Assembly (NCBI RefSeq): GCF_015832195.1
Contig: NC_052017.1
Coordinates: 71,177,801 to 71,241,800, forward strand
DNA from: Motacilla alba alba
Taxonomy: Eukaryota; Chordata; Aves; Passeriformes; Motacillidae
Length of the DNA stretch: 64,000 nucleotides
Direction of reading: 5' to 3'
The notes beneath the pieces were generated by a model, which was not told where the DNA came from, searched no databases, and saw nothing but the letters and a program-made list of their open reading frames with translations. How positions within the stretch are numbered: position 1 is the stretch's first letter; each line of letters starts with the position of its first letter. Below, piece after piece: positions 37,077 through 48,400 of the stretch. The position numbers and the translations under genes are program-made.

Positions 37077-40000
37077 GAATCACCCTGCAGAAGACCACCA
37101 AGATAGTTCTGCCACAGAAATTGAACATGTGCCTTTCTTTCCGAGAGATCTACCTGGAAACAGCCTGGATTTAAGTTGCTTGGTGTAAAAGAGACGTCTT
37201 TCTCCCTATCCATGCAGATCTCCCTCTGGTGTGTCAGGAAACCTGAAAGTGTTGGAAGTCCACTGCTGGTTCTGTTCAACATGGATAATTCTGCTTTTCA
37301 AACTGTACATGTGTAGACATACATTTCTAAAGCCATTTCTCTCTACTATACTTCTCTATGTTCTTCTGGGTTTTATGGTACTGCAGATTTTAATTCTCTT
37401 GGTTTTGTGGGATTTGTTTTGTTTTGTTTTCATAACAGAGAATTGGAAAAGCTGTAACTTGTAATGTAGACTGCTACTTCCTAAAGTGGATGTTCTGAAG
37501 GTTGCCTCTTCCATTCACATTTAACAGTGAAGAAACACCTGAAGCAAGACCAGACAAATATGTTTCTTAGGAAATAATTAGAACCATTTCTGTTGGTATG
37601 GGTGACACATTTTTTCTACTACCTATCTTTTCCAGCACATTTTTAACAGATATAACTGAAAAAAAATATAAACAATTTGGTTTTCTCATGGTTAGACACA
37701 ATTCCATCTCTGTCAGGTTTGGGAACACATCTCAGTCCCGTGATACTGCTGGTAGAGCCTTGTGCAGAGCTCTCTGCAAGTCTTTGCCTCAGCTCTCTTC
37801 CAAGCACTTGTCTGCACAGAGAGATGTCCTAAAACAGCTGCACTGGAGGCACAGGCTGCTGTGTCTCCCTACACTGGTGCTGCTGTAGGATGGAATTGGA
37901 TTTAACCTGAAGTAGTTTTCCTGGGGTACAAAACACCCCAGCAAACACCAAACAAAAACAACTCCCCACAACTCCCCAGTTTTCTGGGGAAAAGTGACTC
38001 TCTTGGGAGTTGAGATGAAACAGCTACTGTAGAAACCTTATTCAATTTCAAGTGTAGAGATGTTATTGTTCTTCAGTAGCATGGCTGGCATAGCCTACCA
38101 GATCCCTGTTTCATATTGACTCCATTGAATTCCTTGGCATCTTTTAATATGTTTCCTGTTGTTAGGTCAGATGATTTCCCAAATTAAAAGCCAACTGCAT
38201 TTTTATCTCTCTACCTGGCTTAGCTAAGCTGCCTAATAATATTTCCTCTTCTGTGGTTGTAAGAAGAGCAGGCTTAAAACAGCCTTGAAAACCACTTCAT
38301 AGCCCATAGTCTAACAACTGGTTATCTACAAATGACAATTGTAGCACTGTGTGAAAGCATTGTTAAATACTCATTTCTATCATCTAGCACGCCACCATGC
38401 AACAAAGTGCAAAGAAATACTACTGCAAAGGTTTGTATTCACTGCAATATGGCACTTTCAATATTTAGAATGCAGTACTGATTTTATAAATTGCACTTTG
38501 TGGTACTGCCAAGCAAGAAGAAAAGAAAGAATGAAACTCTCCTTGCTGTGTGAGAGATGCTAAATCTGTTTAATTTGCAGGAAAAAAAACAGACCTTAAA
38601 ACCTAGATGCATAAACAATAATTTGGATGCAAGTTTGCCTCAAATTTTCTTAGAAGAATGCATTTGCTATTCAGGCACCATATTTTTGGTGACATAACAT
38701 AATTTTATATATATAATATATTTACATAACAGGCACGAGTAGCCACTCTCTATTATTTACTGTGTCACTCAATGGACAAGCTAAAACCAGCTTTGAATTA
38801 AAAGGAAAAACCAACAGAAAACTTGCGCTTGGACTGCTACTAACAATCACTAAATCACTGTACAAACATAGGAAAATAGTTACAAGGAGTTCACTGATCC
38901 TGCTGTCTCATTATCCCACCCAAGAAGTGACTAATGCAGGCTGCTGACTTGCAGAGTGGCCCAGCCCCTTCAGGGCACCATAGCTGTCTTCAGCCAAGTG
39001 CCACCAACTCCCTCTTCCCGGTGTGCTGGAGGTGGCTTGTGGGGCTGAACAACATCACAGCCACCTCTGCCATCCCCTCCACACACCAATCTGTTTCCTT
39101 GAGCTTAAGGAAGGGAAGGGACAGCTCACTGGCTCACTTCGGGCATCCAGCTGGATTCTCAGCTTGGGGCTATTTGCTGGAGGCAACCCCAGAGTGAAGG
39201 GTGAGAGAGAGATGTGTTAGAAAGCCACTGGTGAGAGCCCCTGGAGGGATGTGCTGGCCCCACTGACACTGTGTGAGGGGAGCAGCCTAAAGCGAGGGAC
39301 CTGTGGCAAGTGGTGCTGAGCATCTGCTGCTCCTCCACATGTCTGAAATCCAGATGGTCTCTCCTGTCTGCCAGAGCCAGCTTTTGGACAGATAGCTTCC
39401 TAAAAGTTCCAATTTCAAGGAAGCCATGAAGAGCTAGGCTTATAGCATCTTAAATTACTTAGGGGCCCTGAAGAGGATGTAATAAGGCTCTAGCCATGCC
39501 ATTGCCATTATGATGGGTGCAAAGGCTCAGCACCCCACCAAGTGATGGAGTAGGGAACCATTTTCAGTTGAACTTAAACACTCTGAGAGGCTTCTACCAG
39601 GGAGGCTCTGGACCCTTGGAAACTCTGGGGCCCTCTGCTCCGAAAGTATCCAATCTATGGTGTTGGGCATCTGCAAGCCATTAGCTGCTGTGCCATACAC
39701 CTACAGGTGTGTGCTGCTCAATGAGTCCTTTCCTGCCCAGCCAGGGCCACAGCATGGCTGGCTCATCCTCTTCACTCTGAGCTGGTCCACAAAATCTAAA
39801 ATTCTGGTATTGTGGTTGTAAAAGTCTAATACTTGGGACTTTTACTGCTCCCATTAACTCATAAGGAGTAATGAATTCTAGGGATTAATTTTTATTGCCC
39901 TTAGTTTTCTGTTTATTAACTTTTTTTCCTTATTTCTCTTTATTTCTGGAGTAAAATGAAGCTGTTTAATTTTCAAAATGATTCACTTAAAATTTGGGGG

Positions 40001-40625
40001 GGAAGAAAATAGATTCATTCCTGTAATTGTGGTATTAAATACTGTTTCATGAAATAAATTAGAATAATTACACATGAGGTATTTTAAAAATAGTAATTCC
40101 TTCTTTCCTTGGCACAATGCCATGGGCTGCTTCCCTACTTTGGGACACAGGGCAGTGTTTAACTCCTGGAATCGGATGTCCCCATGGCAGACCCTTAGGG
40201 TTTTCTCCAGAGAGCCTCTCCTAGATGTCTTTGAAGAGCAGCCAATACATGTCTGAAAAACCAACTGAAATACTGAGTGGTGTGCAAGCTATAAAGAAAA
40301 CTGTTTTGGCCCAAGATTATGGCAACTTCCCCCACTCCACACCTGGACAAATATTACTCAGCTTGGCAAAGCAGATAAATACACACAGAGAAACTTGTGG
40401 TTAAAATTTTACCTTTCATTGAAGTCTTTAACAACCCTGACTGAGTAGTTTATCTTAACTCATTTTTAAAAATGAGTTATAATTACACCCCCCTCCCCCT
40501 TTCATGCCATTCACTGGAATGACCATTATTTGTTTGTTCAGGGCTTGAGTCTAGAAGAAAAAAAAAAGGAAACAACTAAAAAGCATGAAAAGTTACTTCC
40601 TGTGGCAGAATGCCAGTTTTCCATG

Positions 40626-40740
40626 TCTAAAGCATTTTCCAAATGTCTTACATAGTTCTTGCAGCATCCTGATGAGGTAGGCATTATTTCCCCATTTTAC
40701 AGATAGCAAAACTGGGCAGAGAGTCAGTCAGGAATCCACC
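40626..40740 (+). mobile_element. MIR-like ancient SINE
   Basis: The stretch GATGAGGTAGGCATTATTTC and CCCATTTTACAGATAGCAAA, followed by ACTGGGCAGAGAG, follows the MIR core and 3' region (gaggtagg, then ccccattttacagatg, then aactg). It lies antisense to CDH6, inside its inferred 3' UTR. Confidence 0.7.
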
Positions 40741-41844
40741 CTGGACATCCAGGCAGAGAAGGTCAGGACAAAAATAAAAAAAAGTTCTTTCCTCCTCTGA
40801 AGTTGCTCCTTCTGCCCCAGAGGGCTGCAGCCACCTTGAGGTCACTCCTCCCCACCTGCACATGAGAACAGGCAGGAGTAGCTGGATAGGAACACCCTGA
40901 CTACAACGTCTCCAGGACAATGGGCACCTGAACTGATGTGCAGGTGGAGGCCAACTGAGGAAGTGCAAGCAAAAGCCCAGTTATAATCTGTCCCTTTCTC
41001 CAAGTCATGACCTTATCTGGAACTGGATTTGATGACTTTCCCTGTATCACAAAGCAAGCCTTGGTTAGAATGAGTAAACCATCTAAGAATTATATACTGG
41101 GGCTACTGACCACACACACGTGCACACACATACATCTCTCCAGCAATGCTAAGTCCAAAGAATATATACAGAGCAGTCAATGAACTATATATATGTGTGT
41201 GTTAGTATGATTCAGTGCAATGGGGAAATGGTGAGTTCTAGAGAAACACTCAGGTTTAAATGACCATTAAGCCTCTCTACCCTCCTCATGAGTTAAATGC
41301 GTGCTTGATGTTCTTTTCTCAGCTTACTCTACTTGTATAATAAACCTTCATTCCATCACCACTACTTTTGACTATAATACATAGGGTAAACTAGGGTACC
41401 TCATTACATTGGGATGTGCAATACACAATCGACAGAGCAGTCGTCTGAGCTGAATAGTCTGAATACAAGTAAAAAGCAAGTGAGCTTAAACAGTAATATA
41501 CTCCAATTTACAATATAAGCAGAACAAGAAAAAATATTGCTCCCCATCTGATCCTTTTTTTTCCCTCCACTACTGCTGTGCCTGTAAGATTGGCTTGGTA
41601 AACTGGATGCACTCAAAAAATAAGGATTTTGCCTCTTGGAAGCTCATAAAATGATACTAGAGAAAGTTTACTCATGGCTAACCCACACAGACTGCAGTCA
41701 TTAGACAATTCAAATGGGTAGAATAGAGAACCCTTTCAAACAGCTGTGGAGAAACAGAAAGAAATAGCCACTTCACATATCCCAATGCTGTTTCTGGGAA
41801 TGAGGAACAGAAAAAAAAGAGAAAAAAAAAAAAAAGACAACGTA

Positions 41845-42335
41845 TTAAGAGTCTTTGTCACTGTCCATTGAGCCATACATATCTGCCAGCTTTTTAAACC
41901 GAGGTCCCCAGTCACTGAGGTAATCGTAATCCTGATCTCCGTCCGTAGTCACCGACTCCAACGAGCTGAGGGACTCGGCCACAGAACCATTACCTTCGTA
42001 TGCGTAGGTTGCTAATGAGTCATACGGGGGTGCTGTTGGATCTGTATCATTCTCCTTTAACCTTTGGTTAATGAAATCTCTGACATCCGTGTTATCTCGC
42101 GCTGTTGCAGTCCGCCGCGGCAGAAAAAGCGTTTCTGGCACAATGTCTCTGCGTAATTTATTATCATCTATGGCTTCGGGATTCCTCAGTGTGCCAATAT
42201 CAAATGCCTGGGTGTCTTCCTCTCCACCACCTTCATCGTTATAACTGACAATGTTGTCTCTGATGTCTTCTTTGGAAATTATCAAAGGCTCTTTTTTCCG
42301 CTGCCGTCTCAGTGCTGCAAACAGCACCACAGTAA
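41845..42335 (-). CDS. CDH6: CDH6 terminal coding exon, cytoplasmic domain
   Basis: The acceptor TTTGCAG follows a long pyrimidine tract on the - strand. The exon encodes the rest of the membrane helix (TVVLFAAL), the basic stop-transfer RRQRKK, the juxtamembrane p120-catenin region ([19 protein letters not shown]) and the beta-catenin region ([20 protein letters not shown], then [20 protein letters not shown]). It ends in MDSDKDS and a TAA stop (41845-41847). It is richer in CpG than its surroundings, notably around 42095-42120. Confidence 0.97.
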
Positions 42336-45300
42336 CTGCAAACAAAAACAACAGTGAAAGAGAAAGGGAAAGAAGGTTAATCCCCAACTCCATTAAAGCC
42401 TGGAGGAAATGCTGTGCCTCTGCTTGAGCTTGAAGTTTGAGAAGACGTTTTGAGAAACTGAAAACGTGCACATCAGATTTTCAAGCTGCGCTTGCTCTGC
42501 CTGTGCGTTATTTGGGAGATAAAATGGCGTGGATGCACAGAGGAAAGGAGATGTCAAGCTCGTAGAAGGCAAGCAGAGTGTCTTTTTGCTGGTAGGCACT
42601 TTGTTACCCAGAGTCATATCATAATTTTTGTCACCTTGAGAACAGAACTAGTTTCATGATAGCTAGGAAGGAGGAAACACTTTCTCCAGAATAAGTAACA
42701 TCAGATATTTTTTATGTTGAACCCCTTGGACAATATGCGACTTCTGCTATGGACAAGGATGGTATCTACTGATCTTAGCTAAGCAGAATTTCAAGATAAG
42801 TAAATCTATGCTCCTCTGGGAAAAAAGCTTGGAATATGGAGCGTGTTTTCAGTTGGCACAAACTATGAGTTTTATTAACTTCCCTGGAACATTTTTACAA
42901 TGTACATTGTCTTGAAAAGTACACAAATTAAATAATGGACTGATGAGATATGATAAAAGTATTTTTTTAATCTGACAAAGGCGGATTTCTAGAAGATATT
43001 TTATGCCCTTCATTTTAAAGTGTGTGTTTCCATACACATATTTTTCATTTATTTGGAGGGAAGGAATTCTTTCCATGATCCTGATGCAAATTTTAATGTT
43101 TTTACTCAATAATGATCTTCAGTAGTGACAGAGAAGCAGACACAGAACGTGGAAAGGGATATGGTCAACACTTTCCTGTAGAAGCTAGTTTCAGATTTCT
43201 TAGCTGTATTCTACATTAAGATGTAAATGGCTGAATATTGACAAATGAACAGTAGCAAGGAGCAGGGATGTATTTCTGCTGTCAGTGTTGCTTTGGTAGT
43301 CTGAGGTCTGCAGTGCCTAGCATTTCAGCTCTGCTGTGCAAACTCCAAGGAAGGACACATCTTGCTGTCTTTACAGTTTTTCATAGCAAAGCAAAGCAGA
43401 AATGCCTAAACTCATAGATATGAGATGATAAGGTGGATCACAATGATCCTTCATGTCAGTTTTGCTTCTGAAATGGCATGTGAGTCAAGCACAGTAACTG
43501 GTAACGAATTTTTCTTTTCAGTTCTTTCCTCAGTTGTAACCTTTTAAGGCCAACATCAAGGACTAAGGGTGTCCCCAGCCCAAAACTTTATTCCATTGAA
43601 CTTTATAATTCTTAGTTTCCTTTGACAGGCAAATTCTCGTGGGTTTTTTTCTTTTGGTTAGGGAAGGTGGTTGTTTTTTTGGATTTTTTTTTTGTTGTTT
43701 CTTTGTTTTGGTTGGATTTTTGGTAGGTTTTTTTTGGTTTGGGGTGGTTTTTTTTTTTTTGTTTGTTTGATTTGGTTGCTTGTTTTTTTTTAATAATGAG
43801 TTCCCCTGCAGGATTGCTTAGAGCAAAATACTGTCTGTAGGTGTGCCCGAGCATCTTGTAGATTGACTATGGAATGTCACCATAAAGACTGGATAAAGTA
43901 GGAAAATGCTATGTTTTACCACAGGAATACTGTGAATAAGAAAGAACAGCTGTCAATATGAGTTGAAAGGAAATGGATGGTGAAGTTGAAGAATTAGGAG
44001 AGGTGGTTCAGATTGCATTAGGACCTCAGTCTAATGATGAGGATTTACTTATGGCATCACAGAAGGGTCCTAGTTTGAGTGATACTTCTTTGTGCTGCTA
44101 TGCAAAAATGCAGTGAGAGATGACTGTCTTCCTCAAGAGCAAAAAGCAGTGGCACTGTGTGGAAGGCTGGTGAAAGGTGTGTATGAAAGAAGAGAGAAAA
44201 TGGGAGAACATTTTGGGAACTTGAAAAACACAATGTCAGTTTGGAATGGGCTTCTGGAACAGTGACTGGTAGAATGGTCTGAGAAAGCACAGGAACGATA
44301 GATTTTACATCAAGGAGTTGCTGAAGTATCACATTACAAAACCACTGTTACACAGAACATGCAAGGATGAGACTTTGATAAATACATCACATGTCTGATA
44401 TGTGGATTTTACTACTTTGTGCTGAACTTGCAGGAAAAAAACAACCCTCATAAGCTACATGTTGAAGTACATGACCTTTATTTGCATGTCTGTGTTCAGC
44501 AGTATCTGAAACCTCCTGATAAGATGATAAACTTATTCAAACTGCATATAAACCTAGCAATTTACAGGCACTTTTTGTTGCTGCTAAACTTTGAGTTGTG
44601 GTTCAGGTCTGCCCAGAGTATTGTTTTTCACTCAGTAGTGGTTGCACATTCAAACCCTGCAACCAACCTGAAAATAGAAAATTATATAGCTGAGTTAATT
44701 GAAAATCTGCTTATGGTGCATGGTGGCATGAGCAGTAATTGACATAAAGTGCTGCTTAGCACACAGAATCAATTATTTTCGATTGACATATAACAGGAAA
44801 TCGTTTAATGTCAGATTGATATTAATGAGCACAGTTGTACTAACGAGTGCAAGACTACCTGCAGCATTACATTACTTTTTCTGGTAAGGAACTTAATACA
44901 AAGTGAGTTCAGCCCTTAGGGGTAATGATACCATGTTTTGAAAAATGAATTTAATGGTGAATTAAAGATCAGATTGTTATTGTGGGAATCTTTTCTGAAA
45001 ATGGGATAGAGTTATTTAAGCAAGCCATGACTATATTGTTAGAGGCTGAGAACCATGGCCTCATCTTTGACTCATTACTGGAGAGGGAAATTTTGTTAAA
45101 AGAAAAGATCAGGACGACCCTGCAGTGGTGAGAGGTCCAAGGAAGATAGGAGTATGGTAAAAAGAAGTAGAATCATGAAGGAAGCATTTTGTTCCTGGCC
45201 CAATCCTACTGCTGTAACATTGGTCTGACTCCCTTCTTTTCTTCTATCATCCTAATAACACCTCCCAGAGAACAGCCTATGTTGTGTTGTACAGCTGTCC

Positions 45301-45410
45301 CCAGATGAACAGGTACAGATAATGGCCACGTGACCAACTATCTCTGTTTGCGGTACAAGAGGGGTGGAAGCTGGCAGGTATGTGAGAGTGTGAGAGATGT
45401 TGCAAACTGT

Positions 45411-45463
<53 letters not shown>

Positions 45464-48400
45464 TGACCACCTGTAAGTGCCATAGCCAGAGGCTTCTGCA
45501 CATCCTCCACACTCAGGATCCAGCCTCTTTCTAATGGTGGCTGAAATGGAGGACACTGCAGCCTTTGAGAGAGTCCCTCAGTATCACTCAACATCCTTTT
45601 CCAACAGAAAAAAAGCACCGAGACTTTTTTCTCCTCAGTTTAGAAATGGAGAGGTAATTCTTCAAAACTTCAAATCTGTGCTCTTTCCATGGGCAACAGA
45701 AAAGGATGGACACTTGGAAAAGGTTATGAGTAATGTGTCTGGTCCTCCTCAAAAACCTCAATAAAGGATGGGATGGGATAGGATGGGATGGGATGGGATG
45801 GGATGGGATGGGATGGGATGGGATGGGATGGGATGGGATGGGATGGGATGGCATGGGATGGGATGGGATGAATGTCTCTCTCCAGGTGTCTCATTCCATT
45901 GAACAGAGTGTGGAGCCCAGCTGTCTCCTCTCCCTCATTTATTGCTAACTTTTAGATAACTAAGGTTAGATTGGTTGTGCCCTATACACCCCATCTGTAG
46001 CAGCCCTTAGAAGAAGAAGTACAATAATATATGTAGAGTATAAGACAATGATGTCTTTACTTTTCCTTTTTCCTAGTCTAGGAATAATCATTACAGCGAT
46101 GCAAAATGACCATGAAAGGAACAAAATGTCTCTGAGCTACTTACCAAGTAATATAATGATGCAGAGAAGAATGGCAATAAGAGCCCCAGTGCTAAGACCA
46201 GTAGGATGAATCAAGGCTTCTGCATTACAGGACAGCATCTTTCCTCGATGGTCACAAGCACACACTCGAATAGTCACCGTTTCAGTGCTGCTCTGGATGG
46301 GGTAATCATTGTCTGATATTACCACTGGCAAGAAGTAGGTACTTGTTTCATGCCGGTTATATCTGGTTTTTCGAGTGAAAATCCCTGCTGTGTTGTCTGG
46401 AAACACAAAGCATGCATTAAATCTTCATCTGAAGACTGAAAGCAAGGATAAGATAATAAAGAAAAGTCTTCCTAGAAATTCACCTCTGTTGTCCTGTAGT
46501 GTAAAGTTTGAGCTGCTGGCTGCCTCAGGAGCTAAGGAGAATGAAAACTGATGTCCATTGTAAGAGTCATCTTTATCAACAGCACTTAATGTTTGTATCA
46601 GCTGAAACAATAAGAACAAAATTATCTCCTAAGTCAGTGAACTTTATATTTATTTATGTACTCTAAAAAAAACTGTAAAAGCAATCTTTTTATATTAATT
46701 TTTTTCTTCGGCTTCAAGGCAGATGATGTTGCTATGGTGAGCTCAAGAAAAGTCATTCACATGCTGCTGATGCTGTTTGGGGTCACCATACTATTATATC
46801 CTATACCATCAGGGAGTGACATCATGAATTTGAAAGCTGGCGGGAAAATCCTGTTGATTTCACCAGAAGGCCTGGGTTAATGCCACTGCAGATGGGTAGG
46901 AAACCTTTGCATGTGACAAGGAATAGAGATGAAAGGTGAGACAGTCCAAGCTGAATTTATATTTATCTACCCAAATCTCATGTCACAGAAATTGTTTGGC
47001 TGAATCTTCCAAATCATCTGCAACTCTGAACTACTTCACAATAGGAGTGGTAGACTGTTGTGGTGTGTTTTGTCCTATTAGTATGATTATTGTTTGATTT
47101 GTAATTTCCTTATGCTGCCTTTTGGTCTCTACCCCTTTTCCCAGAACTTCTTTTACTCCTCCTTTCATGAAATGCCAATCTCTCTATAAAAACTGCCTTC
47201 TCTCTCGAAACTTCCCTGTCAGTTTTGTACTTCTTTAAACTTCATTAGTTCACTGAAACTGTTCTTTTCTCTTGGGATTCTTCATTGGTTGATATTTGAA
47301 TGCCCACCTTGTACGTCATCTCTAGTTTCTCCTGATTTGTTGAATTTTGTATCCTCCCCTATGACCCTCCCTTGGTATATAAACTATTGTCTGCCCTGAG
47401 ATCAGGACCCTGGAAGAACTGAAAGGGGAAGCTGTAACATCAAATAAACTTATCCCAGGATCCGTGACTGCTGCCTCTGTTTTTGCGCTGTGCCTTTCCT
47501 GGCAGCTGGGGATCAGCGGAGCTGAGAAGGAACTGTAGCTCCTGTCATCATCTAGCCTGGACAAGCAACAGTAGACTGAGAACTATCTAGCAGGATACAG
47601 TTGTATCACAGACAGGACCTGTAACATTTACAGACATGAAATTGTTTTTGAAGGAGACAGTGGAGGCGCCTGGATAAAGCAAAGGATGAAAGAACAAAAA
47701 TAAATCAGGGGTAACAAGGTGCAGTACAGAAAATAACATTCAAAAACATACCATCATGTCAGCTGGAAGAATACTGAGTGAAATCAGACACTGTGCAGCC
47801 ACTGTTTAATTTTGCAATTAAGTCTGATGCAATGCAAAGTACACCGCTTGATGAGGTAATGCAAGAGTAGCAGCAAAACTCATTTAATTTGGAATATTTT
47901 CTTAGTACGAGCAGGCAACACACCTGTTCTGCCTTTGCGTTTTCACAGACGAAGGTCTCGTAAAACATGGCAAACTCTGGAGCGTTGTCATTTACATCCA
48001 AGACCTTAATGAACACGGGGACACGGCTGCTTTGTTTTGGGTTGTCTGAAATGACAAAACCAGAATGGAGATTTTATTTAGCCCAGTTACTGACTCAGGA
48101 CGAAAAGGAGAGACTTGGTGGCTCAATTCTTCTCACTTTTAGAGCACTTCACTTATGTTCTGTTGATTTCTGCTGAGTGCTTTATGGGATAAATGTAGTA
48201 TCATTACTCTAATTCTGTGTAAATATAGAGTTATGATGGAGCAGGAGTCCAGGATTTAGAAATTCCTTTGATCATTCCAAATGCAATTATGAATGTATGT
48301 GCGATATACATAAATATAATACTGGAACTAAATTAAATCTATTTATTAGCCTGACTCATACTGTTTGGTGGCAGTGAAGTATCTAGAACATATTCCCTTC

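Larger units (their letters stand above)
35140..41844 (-). other. CDH6: CDH6 3' UTR (inferred, long)
   Basis: No intron or other gene intervenes between the CDH6 stop and the strong minus-strand poly(A) signal at 35156-35161. A 3' UTR of several kb is usual for CDH6 in other vertebrates. Earlier candidate signals exist on the - strand (for example TTTATT on + at 35758-35763), so shorter forms are possible. The segment at about 38930-39780 is GC-richer than its surroundings and unassigned. It also holds a poly(T) run and a MIR-like SINE. Confidence 0.45.
42336..46144 (-). other. CDH6 intron 11
   Basis: This 3809-nt intron splits the transmembrane helix. It holds a T/G-rich tract, an (AT)n and a (GGGAT)n array. 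No other gene is supported. Confidence 0.9.
46602..47923 (-). other. CDH6 intron 9, containing a solo LTR
   Basis: This 1322-nt intron is largely explained by a 515-bp antisense LTR. The remainder is unremarkable. Confidence 0.92.

Noticed and set aside
42393..42471. Upstream extension of the CDH6 terminal-exon frame to a Met at 42471
   Set aside because: The frame stays open into the intron, but the acceptor at 42336-42337 and the conserved TVVLFAAL join show the exon begins at 42335. The extension is intronic.
45252..45618. ORFs with IYIYIYIY runs
   Set aside because: They are translations of the (AT)n microsatellite.
45588..45948. ORFs with PSHPI or GWDGM repeats
   Set aside because: They are translations of the (GGGAT)n satellite, not a repeat protein.
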